Shown here piece after piece: positions 51,841-60,804 of a DNA stretch of 64,000 bases (its first letter is position 1; each line of letters opens with the position of its first letter). The translations under genes and the position numbers were made by a program. The notes below the pieces were generated by a model. It was not told the DNA's origin. It saw only the letters and a list, made by a program, of their open reading frames with translations, and did not search any database. This DNA comes from Halorientalis marina (GTDB taxonomy: Archaea; Halobacteriota; Halobacteria; Halobacteriales; Haloarculaceae): the NCBI RefSeq assembly GCF_023028345.1, contig NZ_CP095487.1, forward strand, positions 3,100,001 through 3,164,000. Reading direction: 5' to 3'.

Positions 51841-52716
51841 TCACACGAGCAACAGCGCACCGCCGACGACCGCGAGCGCGCCGAACCCGACACAGACGCC
51901 CCAGAACGCGACCCGGCGGACGAGGCGAACGAGCGCGTCGACGGTCAGAAAGCCGACGACGGCGCTGGTCGCCAGCGCGAGCAGTGCCGCGGTCGGGTCG
52001 ATCCCCGGCAGGCCCGTGTCAGCGAGGACGAGCACGCCCGCGCCGGCCGCCGCGGGAATCGACAGCAGGAAGGAGAGCCTGAGTGCGTCGACGCCCGCGT
52101 GTCCACGGAGGAGGAGCGCGCTCACGGTCGTCCCGGACCGGGAGACGCCGGGCAGGATCGCCAGCCCCTGCAGACCGCCGACGAGGAGGGCATCGAGCAG
52201 CGTCGGGCGCTGGGCGGACGGATCGCCATCCGCGTCCGCACCGCCGTCCGGCCGCGACTCGTCGGCTGTCGCGGTCGCCTCAGCACCACGGTCCGACGCC
52301 ACCCGCTGGACGACACCGGTGACGATCAGCAGGGCGCCGATGAGCGCGACGAACGCCCCGCCGGCGAGTTCCGAGGCGAGGTCTTCGAGGAGGGTGTAGG
52401 CGACCGCCCCGACCAGCGCCGAGGACAGCGTCGCGGTCGCGAGAAAGGTGAACTCCGCGCGGTCCGCGTCGAAGGCTCCCGCGGGTCGCCACCGCGGGAG
52501 TTTCCGCAGGAGCGCCCACACGTCGTCGCGGTAGTACGTCGTCGCGGCGACGGCCGTCCCGGCGTGGAGAAAGAGGGCGTACTGGACGGCGACCTCCGGG
52601 GAGGCGTTCCCGACGAGCGTGAGCAGCAACGCGACGCTGCCCTCGCTGGAGACCGGCAACCACTCCAGGACGCCCTGGACGATGCCGACCAGGACGGCTA
52701 CCACGCGCGGGTCCAT
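51841..52716 (-). CDS. uppP: Undecaprenyl-diphosphatase-like lipid pyrophosphatase (UppP/BacA)
   Basis: A 291-residue, eight-helix membrane enzyme with both UppP signatures: the N-terminal QGVLEWLPVSSEG and the second PGVSRSGTT motif. In bacteria it recycles undecaprenyl diphosphate; in haloarchaea it would dephosphorylate dolichyl diphosphate released by N-glycosylation. A halophilic insertion of about 25 acidic/polar residues (ADESRPDGGADADGDPSAQR) lies in the middle loop. Same strand as the R2lox-like gene (46-base gap). Confidence 0.93.
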   Translation of the reverse strand: MDPRVVAVLVGIVQGVLEWLPVSSEGSVALLLTLVGNASPEVAVQYALFLHAGTAVAATTYYRDDVWALLRKLPRWRPAGAFDADRAEFTFLATATLSSALVGAVAYTLLEDLASELAGGAFVALIGALLIVTGVVQRVASDRGAEATATADESRPDGGADADGDPSAQRPTLLDALLVGGLQGLAILPGVSRSGTTVSALLLRGHAGVDALRLSFLLSIPAAAGAGVLVLADTGLPGIDPTAALLALATSAVVGFLTVDALVRLVRRVAFWGVCVGFGALAVVGGALLLV

Positions 52717-52762
52717 ACCCCTGTCCGGGAGGCCCCCACAAAAAGACCGTTCGGTTCGCCCG

Positions 52763-53695
52763 TCAGTCGGCGGCCACGGTGTCGTCTCCGAGGTCGACGA
52801 GATCGTCGACGGGCGGCACTTCGGCGTCGGCGTCGGTGATGATGTCGAGTCGCCGCGTGAGTTTGTCCCGCGCGTAGCCCACGAGCGGCGCGGGGTTGAT
52901 GGCGTCGCCGAAGTCGCCGACCGTGCCCGCGACGTGGGGCATCAGGTCCTGCAGCGTCTCCTGGACGACCGCCTCGTCGACCTCGCCGCTCTGGACGAGC
53001 GTCCGGACCTTGTGCATGCCGAAGCCGACGTGGCGGCCCTCGTCACTGCGGATTTTCGTGATACCGTTGACGATGCCATCCATGTCGGGCCACTCCCGCT
53101 TTGCCACCTCGTCGCTCCCACCCGGCGAGAACGCGGAGGTGAACCCGTAGTAGCCGGTCTGGGCGAGCACGGATTCGACGGTCAGGTGGTAGTGACAGTA
53201 GGCCCGCGCCCGGTTCTCGGGCGTGTCCTCCGTGAGCAGTCGCTCCATCGCGGCCTCGGTCTTGTCGAACAGCGCGACGTAGTGGTCGTTGAAGTACCGC
53301 TGGGCGGTCGGGTTCGTCTTCTCGTAGCCCAGTTCCTCCGCGACAGGGTCGATCACCTCGCGCCAGTAGCGGTCGAAAAACTGGGTGTGTTTTGCCTCCT
53401 CGTAGATCTGACTGGAGATGAACATCTGGTCGTTGATGTCCTCCAACACCAGCGCCAGCGGCATCAGGTCCTCCGTCACCGCCTCCTCGCCCGCGCCGAA
53501 GCGCGAGACTGCGGTGCGGAACTCCTCGAACTCCGCTTTGCTCGGCTCCTCGTCGAGGAACCGCTCTTTGTCACCCGCCAACCCCTCGATCTCGTAGGGA
53601 TCCCAGTGGCGATAGACGGCGTTTTTGAAGTACCCCTGTGCGAACGAATCCCGGTCCAGCCGCATCGCGCGACTGTCGTCCTCTACCTGCGTCAT
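52763..53695 (-). CDS. R2-like ligand-binding oxidase (R2lox family)
   Basis: A 310-residue four-helix ferritin-like protein related to ribonucleotide reductase subunit R2. Metal-binding residues are evident: GEEAVTEDL (Glu, with Val nearby), IYEEAKHTQFF (ExxH), AYCHYHLTVES (Tyr and Glu) and RSDEGRHVGFG (ExxH). The E-x-x-V and Y-x-x-x-x-E spacing matches the Val-Tyr ether cross-link site of the Mn/Fe R2lox enzymes. No R1 partner is nearby. It is divergent from an HTH_10 regulator (112 bases), which suggests regulated expression. The substrate is probably a lipid or other long-chain ligand; unknown. Confidence 0.78.
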   Translation of the reverse strand: MTQVEDDSRAMRLDRDSFAQGYFKNAVYRHWDPYEIEGLAGDKERFLDEEPSKAEFEEFRTAVSRFGAGEEAVTEDLMPLALVLEDINDQMFISSQIYEEAKHTQFFDRYWREVIDPVAEELGYEKTNPTAQRYFNDHYVALFDKTEAAMERLLTEDTPENRARAYCHYHLTVESVLAQTGYYGFTSAFSPGGSDEVAKREWPDMDGIVNGITKIRSDEGRHVGFGMHKVRTLVQSGEVDEAVVQETLQDLMPHVAGTVGDFGDAINPAPLVGYARDKLTRRLDIITDADAEVPPVDDLVDLGDDTVAAD

Positions 53696-53807
53696 GTTAC
53701 ACCCACACGTAGGGGAAGTCGGCTCCTACCACTGGTGCAAATCTTCGTTGGCAGGTTTAAGTGTTGGATCGCGAAGAACGATATGGCTCCAGCCGGAACG
53801 GGGGTGT

Positions 53808-54461
53808 ATGCGTCACGCGGAGTTGGTCCTGCGGCCGGGACGGGCGGGGTTCCATCCGGCGGACCGGGCGCTGGTCGACGCCCCGACGGTCGAGCGGGTC
53901 GCCATCCACCACATCAACCAGCTGGACGACGACACCATCGTCTTTCTCTATCAACTGCAGGGCGACCTCGACCGCGCCCGGGAAATCCTGACGGCCCACG
54001 CGGACGTGCTGACCCATAGCATCTCCCGGGCGGACAGGGACCTGCACGCGTACATCCACTTCGAGCCGAACGAGATCGTCGACGCCCTCTTTCGGCTCCC
54101 ACAGGAGTACAGCCTCGTTGTCGACACACCCATCGAGTGCCTCTCGGAGGGCGGTATCAGGGTCACCGCGCTGGGCGACCACGAGACGCTGACGACGGCC
54201 ATCTCGCTCATCCCGGACGCCATCGACGTGGAACTGGAGACGATGGGCGACTACCACCCCGACGACCGACAGCTGTTCTCGGCGCTGACCGAACGCCAGC
54301 AGGAGATCCTCCTGACGGCGGTCGACATGGGCTACTACGACGTGCCGCGAGAGGCGACCTACGAGGACATCGCCGCCGCGCTCGACCTCGCGCCGGTGAC
54401 CGTCGGGGAGCACCTCCGGAAGATCGAAGCGCGCGTGCTGACGGAGATCGTTCCGGGCTGA
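53808..54461 (+). CDS. HTH_10 (bacterio-opsin activator-type) transcriptional regulator
   Basis: Start at ATG 53808 (MRHAELVLRPGRAGFHPAD). The 217-residue protein has the Bat-like N-terminal domain (about 1-150) and a C-terminal HTH_10 motif: LTERQQEILLTAVDMGYYDVP, EATYEDIAAALDLAPVTVGE, HLRKIEARVL. Such regulators control single neighbouring operons in haloarchaea. It is divergent from the R2lox-like gene and most likely controls it. GGTTTAAG at about 53755 could be its TATA box. Confidence 0.88.
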   Translation: MRHAELVLRPGRAGFHPADRALVDAPTVERVAIHHINQLDDDTIVFLYQLQGDLDRAREILTAHADVLTHSISRADRDLHAYIHFEPNEIVDALFRLPQEYSLVVDTPIECLSEGGIRVTALGDHETLTTAISLIPDAIDVELETMGDYHPDDRQLFSALTERQQEILLTAVDMGYYDVPREATYEDIAAALDLAPVTVGEHLRKIEARVLTEIVPG

Positions 54462-54758
54462 GACGGCACCGATGGAAACGGCACCGGTGACCGTCCGGCG
54501 CCGCTGCCCGGGGCCGCGAGACCGGCCCTCCCCACGGCGGCCGAGCGGTGGGTTCCCGAACGGTCACATTATCGGGGCCGAGCCGTGCGTTCGGACGGTC
54601 CTGTCGGGCCCCGGTTCCAGGTAGTTAAATTTTGACGGATCGAACGTGTTCGTCGGTAAGCCAGTCTCACGAGAACTTACCAGTCAGACGTTTATTCCGC
54701 GTTTCGAACACCGTTGTAAATCCATACCTATATACGACAGACACTCACATGGGAGTGT
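54462..54758. other. Intergenic region with promoter and palindromes
   Basis: No gene seen. GGTAAG (54655-54660) and CTTACC form an inverted repeat around 54675. CTATATA at about 54729 is the TATA box of the lipase; with normal spacing the transcript starts at its ATG. An imperfect palindrome (CAGACACTC with GAGTGTATGTCTG) covers 54738-54765 and includes the start codon. Confidence 0.55.
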
Positions 54759-54765
54759 ATGTCTG
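54738..54765 (+). promoter_or_regulatory. Palindrome over the lipase start codon
   Basis: CAGACACTC at 54738-54746 pairs with GAGTG...GTCTG at 54753-54765 (two-base bulge, loop ACATGG). It overlaps the predicted transcription start and the ATG, so it may be an operator or an mRNA hairpin hiding the start. Confidence 0.4.
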
Positions 54766-55730
54766 CCGATAGGGGCCCTGCAGGGGGCCCGTCGTTGTGG
54801 CGGCGCCTCGCGTCGAATCTCGCGGGGTTGCGGCGCTGTCGTCGAAACGACGGTTGTCGAATCGACTGTGACCACGACCGGACCGCCGACGAGCGGTTGC
54901 CCTGGGACACCGAGGACTACGGCGGCTGGGGCGGCCACGAGTACCACGACACCGAGGCCGGTGCCGACCGGACGCCGGTGGTGTTCGTCCACGGGAACCA
55001 GCGCGACGCCTGTGACTGGGAGGTCCACGCCGACTTCTTCACGAACCGGGCGTACGGCGGGGACGAGCTCTGGGCGATCACCTTCGGCTCGGGGAGTCCG
55101 AGTCACGACGCCATGGCCGACCAGCTCGACCACTTCGTCGCGAACGTTCGCGACCACACCGGCGCCGACGAGGTGGCCGTCGTCGGCCACAGCCTCGGCG
55201 TCACCGGGCTTCGCTACTGGATGTGTCGCGACGACCGACTCGACTGGGTGGAGACCTTCGTCGGCCTCGCGGGCGCGAACCACGGTACCGTCCTGAGTTC
55301 GATGGCCGCCCGGACCGGGATCAACGGCGGCACCTACAAGATGAGTCACTTCCTGCGTGACGACTACGAGCGACTCGACGACCACCCACTCGCGACCCTC
55401 AACGAGAACGAGACGCCCGGCGACGTCGACTACTACACGCTCCGGGGGACGAACGACCCGCTGTTCTGGAACTGCGCGGAGAGCCCCGCGCTCGAAGGCG
55501 CCGAGAACGTCGCCATCGCGGCCGACCACGACGGCGTCCGCACGAGCCTCACCAGCGCCGAGTACGTCTTCGAGTGGTGCAGCGGCGAGAAACCCTACAA
55601 CTTCAGGAACCTGTACGGTGCCGACGAGAGTGCGAGCGGCGACGAGAGCGTGCGTCCCGGCGAGGTCGGTGACGCGAGCGCCGGCGACAGCGACGACGCG
55701 AGCGGAGCGGGCGCCCACTCGGGCACCTGA
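54759..55730 (+). CDS. Alpha/beta-hydrolase lipase
   Basis: A 323-residue hydrolase. VVFVHGNQRDACDWEVHADFF supplies the oxyanion region, VAVVGHSLGVTGLRYW the nucleophile elbow (G-H-S-L-G), and the last part contains candidate Asp and His (GTNDPLFWN, AADHDGVRT). Four cysteines in the N-terminal segment (CRRNDGC, IDCDHD) and two later may form disulfides, as expected if exported; no classical signal peptide is visible, but the N-terminus is Arg-rich (LWRRLASNLAGLRRCRR). Acidic, Ser/Asp-rich C-terminal tail. Confidence 0.78.
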   Translation: MSADRGPAGGPSLWRRLASNLAGLRRCRRNDGCRIDCDHDRTADERLPWDTEDYGGWGGHEYHDTEAGADRTPVVFVHGNQRDACDWEVHADFFTNRAYGGDELWAITFGSGSPSHDAMADQLDHFVANVRDHTGADEVAVVGHSLGVTGLRYWMCRDDRLDWVETFVGLAGANHGTVLSSMAARTGINGGTYKMSHFLRDDYERLDDHPLATLNENETPGDVDYYTLRGTNDPLFWNCAESPALEGAENVAIAADHDGVRTSLTSAEYVFEWCSGEKPYNFRNLYGADESASGDESVRPGEVGDASAGDSDDASGAGAHSGT

Positions 55731-55770
55731 ATGGCAAGGGAGTTACACGGGGGTCTCCAAGTCCGCGGTA

Positions 55771-57066
55771 ATGACGCTTCTCGACACCGCACGCCGGGCC
55801 ATCGACACCGGCCCGCTCTGTGACCCCTGTCTCGGCCGTCTCGTCGCCGACCGGAGTTTCGGTCTCACCAACGACGAGCGCGGCCGCTCGCTCCGTGTCG
55901 CCGTCGCCCTCGACGACGACGTTCCCGTCGCGGACCTCGAACCCGACGGGGAGTGCTGGGTCTGTGAGGGCGAGTCCGCCCGCTACGAGGAGTGGGCCAC
56001 CCGCGCCGAACGCGCCGTCGGCGAGTACGACTTTTCCACCTACCAGACCGGCACGAAGGTCCCGCCGCTACTGGCGGAAAACGACGAACTCCTCCGCGAG
56101 GAGGCCGGGCTCGACCCCGACGCGGGCGAACTCCTGAAAAGCGAGATCAACCGCGAGGTCGGCAAACGCCTCGGCCGGCGCACCGAGACCGAGGTCGACT
56201 TCGAGCGCCCGGACGTGCTCGTCCTGCTCGACCTCGCCACCGACGAACTCGAGGTGCAGGTCAACTCCGCGTTCGTCTACGGCCGCTACCGGAAACTGAA
56301 GCGGGACATCCCCCAGACGAAGTGGCCCTGCAACGAGTGTGGCGGCTCCGGGCGGAAACGCGGCGCGTCCTGTGACGGCTGTGGCGGCTCCGGCTACCGC
56401 TACGACGAGTCCGTCGAACAGCTCACCGCCCCCGTCGTGCTGGAGGCGATGGACGGCGAGGAGGCGGTCTTCCACGGCGCCGGCCGCGAGGACGTCGACG
56501 CCCTGATGCTCGGCTCCGGCCGCCCGTTCGTCATCGAGGTCAAAGAGCCCCGCGTCCGCGACGTGGACCCCGCGGACCTGGAAGCCGACATCGACGAGTT
56601 CGCCGACGGCAAAGTCGAGGTCACGGACCTGCGACTGGCGACCCACGACATGGTCGAACGCGTCAAGGGACTGGACGCCTCGAAGACCTACCGCATGGAG
56701 GTCGCGTTCGAGGAGCCGATCACGGACGAGGCCCTCGCCGACGCCCTCGACGACCTCGACGGCACGACCATCCACCAGGACACTCCCCAGCGGGTCACCC
56801 ACCGCCGCGCCGACGTGACCCGGACCCGCGAAGTCTACGAGATCTCGGGCGAACTGGAGAGCGAGCGCGAGGCCACCGTCGACGTCCACGGCGAGGGCGG
56901 CCTCTACGTCAAGGAACTCGTCAGCGGCGACGCGGGCCGCACCGAACCGTCCCTCGCCGGCCTGCTCGGCGTCGGCGCCGAAGTGACCGCCCTCGACGTG
57001 CTGGACGTCGAGGGGGAAGACGAACCCTTCGCGAAACCCGAGTTCTTCCGCGAGACGGACGAGTGA
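55771..57066 (+). CDS. pus10: tRNA pseudouridine synthase Pus10
   Basis: ATG at 55771 (MTLLDTARRAIDTGPLCDPC). The 431-residue enzyme makes pseudouridine 54/55 in archaeal tRNA. It has the N-terminal CxxC pair (CDPCLGR and CWVCEG), a THUMP-like middle, a cysteine-rich insertion with CNECGGSG and CDGCGGSG, and the catalytic region GAGREDVDALMLGSGRPFV with the essential Asp. The C-terminal domain follows with IEVKEPRVRDVD and VYVKELVSGDAGRTEPS. It is 40 bases after the lipase stop but probably independent. Confidence 0.95.
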   Translation: MTLLDTARRAIDTGPLCDPCLGRLVADRSFGLTNDERGRSLRVAVALDDDVPVADLEPDGECWVCEGESARYEEWATRAERAVGEYDFSTYQTGTKVPPLLAENDELLREEAGLDPDAGELLKSEINREVGKRLGRRTETEVDFERPDVLVLLDLATDELEVQVNSAFVYGRYRKLKRDIPQTKWPCNECGGSGRKRGASCDGCGGSGYRYDESVEQLTAPVVLEAMDGEEAVFHGAGREDVDALMLGSGRPFVIEVKEPRVRDVDPADLEADIDEFADGKVEVTDLRLATHDMVERVKGLDASKTYRMEVAFEEPITDEALADALDDLDGTTIHQDTPQRVTHRRADVTRTREVYEISGELESEREATVDVHGEGGLYVKELVSGDAGRTEPSLAGLLGVGAEVTALDVLDVEGEDEPFAKPEFFRETDE

Positions 57067-57166
57067 GGACCGAGTGCCCCCGCACCGTTCGCCCCCGTGG
57101 GCCACGTCCCGCACCGGCGCAACGTTTACCAGCCTGAAGCCCAATCAAGGTATGAGGTGACATACC

Positions 57167-57331
57167 ATGTGCCACCACATGGATTCGGCGTACACGGACT
57201 GGCGCGAAGCAATCGACGAGGCCGACGCGGACGACGAGGAGGAACCGGCCGAGGTCGACATCGCGGAACCGGAGATCGGTGAAGCGGAGGTTGCGGAGCC
57301 CGACATCGAGCAACCACAGCTCGACGATTGA
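57167..57331 (+). CDS. 54-residue acidic haloarchaeal protein
   Basis: Starts [20 protein letters not shown] and ends in an acidic repeat ([18 protein letters not shown]). A ribosome-binding site (TGAGGTGA) lies seven bases upstream of the ATG at 57167. Cys2-His3-His4 at the N-terminus could bind a metal. Small haloarchaeal proteins with this Cys-His-His start and acidic tail are common between genes; the function is unknown. Confidence 0.6.
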   Translation: MCHHMDSAYTDWREAIDEADADDEEEPAEVDIAEPEIGEAEVAEPDIEQPQLDD

Positions 57332-57410
57332 CGCCGCGACCCCGCTCGCCGACCCGCCGACGGGCCGCGAACCCACCCGTTTTTTGCAGGTCGCCCCCGC
57401 AGCCGTGTCC

Positions 57411-58052
57411 ATGCAGTTCGGCGTCGACGAGGCCGGCAAAGGCCCCGTCCTCGGCTCGATGTTCGCCGCCGCAGTCCGGGCCGACCCTGCCCACCTCCCC
57501 GACGGCATCGACGACTCGAAGGCCCTGTCCGAGCGCCGCCGCGAGAAACTGGCCGAGCGGCTCCGGGACGACGACCGGATCGCGGTCGGCGTCGCCGAAA
57601 TCCCGCCGGCGCGCATCGACGACCCCGAGACGGACATGAACACGCTCACCGTGGCCGCCCACGCCGAGGCACTCGCCGCCGTCGTCCGCGAGGGGGACTG
57701 CGGGACCGTCGACGCCGGCGACACCGACGCCGACCGCTTCGGTCGCCGCATCACCGACCGGCTCGACGCCGTGGTCGACCTGACCGCCGAACACGGCGCC
57801 GACGCGACGGAGCCGCTGGTCGGGGCCGCGAGCATCGTCGCCAAGGTCGAACGCGACGCCCACGTCGCGGCCATCGGCGAGCGCGAGGGAACGGCGGTCG
57901 GCAGCGGCTACCCGAGCGACCCGACGACACGGGAGTTCCTGGCCGACTACGTCGACGCCCACGGACGGCTCCCCGACTGCGCCCGCGAGTCCTGGGCGAC
58001 GAGCGCGGACGTGCTGGCCGCCGCTGCGCAGGCCAGTCTGGACGAGTTCTGA
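57411..58052 (+). CDS. rnhB: Ribonuclease HII
   Basis: A 213-residue RNase HII starting [20 protein letters not shown], with the catalytic D-E pair in [27 protein letters not shown], and [12 protein letters not shown] later. It removes ribonucleotides and RNA primers from DNA. Length is normal for archaea. It converges with secD across a G-rich 203-base region. Confidence 0.95.
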   Translation: MQFGVDEAGKGPVLGSMFAAAVRADPAHLPDGIDDSKALSERRREKLAERLRDDDRIAVGVAEIPPARIDDPETDMNTLTVAAHAEALAAVVREGDCGTVDAGDTDADRFGRRITDRLDAVVDLTAEHGADATEPLVGAASIVAKVERDAHVAAIGEREGTAVGSGYPSDPTTREFLADYVDAHGRLPDCARESWATSADVLAAAAQASLDEF

Positions 58053-58123
58053 GCGTCCAGCTACCGCTCTCCGTCGCGGGTGAAAAGGGGTGGAAAGTTG
58101 GGGGTGAAAACGGTGGGAAAGAT

Positions 58124-58155
58124 GGGTGGTGTGGGGGTGGATCGGGGTGGGGGGG
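58124..58155 (+). other. G-quadruplex-forming G-tract between convergent genes
   Basis: Four G-runs (GGG 58124-58126, GGGGG 58133-58137, GGGG 58144-58147, GGGGGGG 58149-58155) separated by 6, 6 and 1 bases. This satisfies the canonical G3+N1-7 rule; further runs lie at 58087 and 58100. It sits between the converging rnhB and secD genes. Confidence 0.65.
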
Positions 58156-58255
58156 TGTGGCCAGCAAACCCCGTTCGCGTCTGGCCGCACCCGAGGCTAT
58201 GGGTGCTATCTATACAAAAGTAGAGGCGCGTTTTCTCGCAGTGAAAAGACCGCCC

Positions 58256-59818
58256 TCAGGAGGAGGCCTGCTCCTGGTCGAGCATCAGGTTCCGGAGGAT
58301 GTCACCGTAGGCCGGGCGCGTGACGAGGACGCCGATGAGGACGCCCACGATGGTGACGATGGCGAACCCGGTCAGATCGCCCAGCGAGAGGACGGTCAGC
58401 GGGCTCATGGCGATGATGGTCGTCGCCGCGGCCGCGCCGATGACCCAGAACGCCTTCCGGAAGCGGTTCTGGAACACCCTGCCGGTGGCGACTTTCCCCT
58501 CCTGTAAGATCTCGTCCGCGATGATGATCAGGTCGTCCACCCCCGTTCCGATGACGGCGATGAACCCGGCGATGTGCGAGAGGTCGAGCGCCAGCCCGAT
58601 CGCCGAGGCGAACCCGAGCAGGAGGAACACCTCCGCGGCGGCCGTCGCCAGCATCGGGATCGCGACGCGCGGGCTCCCGTACCGCAGGAAGACCATCCCG
58701 CTGACGGCGAGCCAGGCGACCAGGCCGGTGATCAGCGAGAACAGCTTGAACTCCTGGGCCAGGCTCGGCTGGAGGAAGTAACTCGTCCCCGAGGAGATGT
58801 CGAGCTGGGTCGGGAGCGCGCCGGCTTTCAGGTTGATCGAGAGCTGCGAGGCGTCGCTCATGTTCGTCGTCGTCATCGTGAACCGCGGGTCCTGCTGGAA
58901 GTCGCCGTTCTCCAGCGAGCCAGCGAGGTCACGGCTCATCTGGGCCGCGTAGACGACCTCGCCGTCGAGGACGGTGTACAGACACCAGCCCTGGGCGTTG
59001 TCGGGGTCCTGGAGCGCCTGCCCGGTCGGACAGTTCGCGACGCCCTCCCCGGTGAAGCCGTTCTCGGTCATGACCTGGACGAACCGATCGGACGCGTCCG
59101 CCGTGAGCGTCACCGGAACGAACGGCTGACTCCCGGACTGTCCCGGCGACTGGGCCGTCCCGATGGAGGCGAAGTCGTCGTTGTCGAGCATCCGCGTCTC
59201 CTCGTAGACCGTCGACCCGTTGCGCTGGACGGGGTAGTGCGCGGTCACGAACACCTCGCCGCGCCCCTCGATCAGCTGGAGGACCTCGTCGCGGTCGGCG
59301 TTTGGCACCTCGACCACGACGAAGTGCTCGCCGGTCCCCGAGGTGGTCTGGCGGGCGCCGCCGCCGGTCAGCCCGCCGCGGTTGATCTTGTCGTTGAGCG
59401 TGGTGACGACCTCGTCGCGGGTCGCCTGTGTCACGCCGTCCCGTATGTCGGACTCCTGAACCTCGAAGCCGTTGGCCCGCAACGCCGCGGCGAACTCGGC
59501 CTGGGAGACGTTGTCCGAGAACAGCTCCACGGTCCGCGACCGCTGGCCGAAGCGGATATCGTTGCTCGCCACGTCGAGCCGGTCGACCAAGTCACGGCGG
59601 ACGCCGGTGATGTTGTCCGTCCCGTTGATGTCCACCTCCTCGGCGGTCATGCCGATCAGCGGCGCACGGATGCGCGTCCCGCCGGACAGCTCCAGCCCGT
59701 ACTGGAGGCCGGTTCCACCGCCGCCGCCCGGCAGCATCATCGGCCCGAGCAGGACCGCAGTGCTGGCGAGACAGAAGACCAGCAGCAGCAGGATCCGCCA
59801 GTTATCACGGAGGTCCAT
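58256..59818 (-). CDS. secD: Protein translocase subunit SecD
   Basis: A 520-residue SecD with six membrane helices: one at the N-terminus (NWRILLLLVFCLASTAVLLG), the extracytoplasmic P1-type domain (about 35-345, including LSGGTRIRAPLIG and FTGEGVANCPTGQAL), and five at the C-terminus with GTGVDDLIIIADE. It uses proton motive force to help secretion. Upstream, SecF lies 16 bases away on the same strand; a SecD-like lipoprotein gene precedes SecF. Ends QEQASS. Confidence 0.95.
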   Translation of the reverse strand: MDLRDNWRILLLLVFCLASTAVLLGPMMLPGGGGGTGLQYGLELSGGTRIRAPLIGMTAEEVDINGTDNITGVRRDLVDRLDVASNDIRFGQRSRTVELFSDNVSQAEFAAALRANGFEVQESDIRDGVTQATRDEVVTTLNDKINRGGLTGGGARQTTSGTGEHFVVVEVPNADRDEVLQLIEGRGEVFVTAHYPVQRNGSTVYEETRMLDNDDFASIGTAQSPGQSGSQPFVPVTLTADASDRFVQVMTENGFTGEGVANCPTGQALQDPDNAQGWCLYTVLDGEVVYAAQMSRDLAGSLENGDFQQDPRFTMTTTNMSDASQLSINLKAGALPTQLDISSGTSYFLQPSLAQEFKLFSLITGLVAWLAVSGMVFLRYGSPRVAIPMLATAAAEVFLLLGFASAIGLALDLSHIAGFIAVIGTGVDDLIIIADEILQEGKVATGRVFQNRFRKAFWVIGAAAATTIIAMSPLTVLSLGDLTGFAIVTIVGVLIGVLVTRPAYGDILRNLMLDQEQASS

Positions 59819-59834
59819 CAGCGGTCACCTCCCG

Positions 59835-60707
59835 TCATCGTGCGACCCCCTCGTACTTGTACCAGCGAAGCAGGCTCAGGTTCAACATGTAGGTGTTCAT
59901 CAGGTCGGCCGCCAGCCCGAACACCAGGATGATGCCGATGTCGGGCAGGAGTGGAATCCGAAGCAGCGTCGCCGTGACCGTCATGACGGCCATCGCCACC
60001 AGGGAGGTGAGCGTCATGGTCACGCCGGTCCGCATCGCGCGATACGTGGACTCGTAGAAGCTCCCCCGCCGCCGGAGGATGTGGTTGTTCAGGAGGACGT
60101 CCGAGTCCACCGAGTACCCGATGATCATCAGCAGGGCGGCGACGGTCCCCAGCGAGAGCTTGATGCCGAAGAGGTTCATCAGCGCGACCGGGATCACGAT
60201 GTCCGAGAAGGCGGAGATGACCACTGCAATCGAGGGCACGAACGACCGGAAGAGGGCGAAAATCAGCAGGCTCATCCCGACGAACGCGACCGCGACGCCG
60301 ATCAGTGCCAGTTGCTGCGCGCCGGACCCGAAGCTCGCCGAGGTCTCCGAACTGGAGATCACCTCGTAGCCGGCGCCCGATATCTGGTTCTCGATGAGGC
60401 TCGTGTCCGTCGACTGGGTCGTCAGAATGTACCGATCGCTCCCGGCGACGGGCTGGATGGAGTCGATCTCGAAGCCGCTCAGCGAACTCCGGATCTCGCT
60501 CTGTGAATCGGTCGTCTCGATCTGGACCTCCGTTCCCCCGGTAAAGGTGATCCCCGGCGTCACCGGTGCGCCGGTCATCACGTACCAGCCGGCGATGATC
60601 AGCAAGGCCAGCGCCAGCACGGCGAGCGGGATCGCCGCCAGCTGTCGGTTGGAGTACTTCTCGTAGTCGATCTCCGGAAACCGATCCTCGATGTCGGCGA
60701 CGCTCAT
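59835..60707 (-). CDS. secF: Protein translocase subunit SecF
   Basis: Start at ATG 60707 (MSVADIEDRFPEIDYEKYSN). The 290-residue protein has an N-terminal helix, the small extracytoplasmic domain (VTPGITFTGGTEVQIE, FEIDSIQPVAGSDRY) and five C-terminal helices with MIIGYSVDSDVLLNNHILRR, the SecF D1 region. Forms the SecDF complex with the neighbouring gene; the two are 16 bases apart. Confidence 0.95.
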   Translation of the reverse strand: MSVADIEDRFPEIDYEKYSNRQLAAIPLAVLALALLIIAGWYVMTGAPVTPGITFTGGTEVQIETTDSQSEIRSSLSGFEIDSIQPVAGSDRYILTTQSTDTSLIENQISGAGYEVISSSETSASFGSGAQQLALIGVAVAFVGMSLLIFALFRSFVPSIAVVISAFSDIVIPVALMNLFGIKLSLGTVAALLMIIGYSVDSDVLLNNHILRRRGSFYESTYRAMRTGVTMTLTSLVAMAVMTVTATLLRIPLLPDIGIILVFGLAADLMNTYMLNLSLLRWYKYEGVAR

Positions 60708-60804
60708 CCGTCCCACCCCCTGTCGTCGGCTCTCGGTACCGCGACTGCCATCATACGCCACGGTGTGCGACAGCCCCGAATAAGCCTTCTTATCTCATTT
60801 CCGC

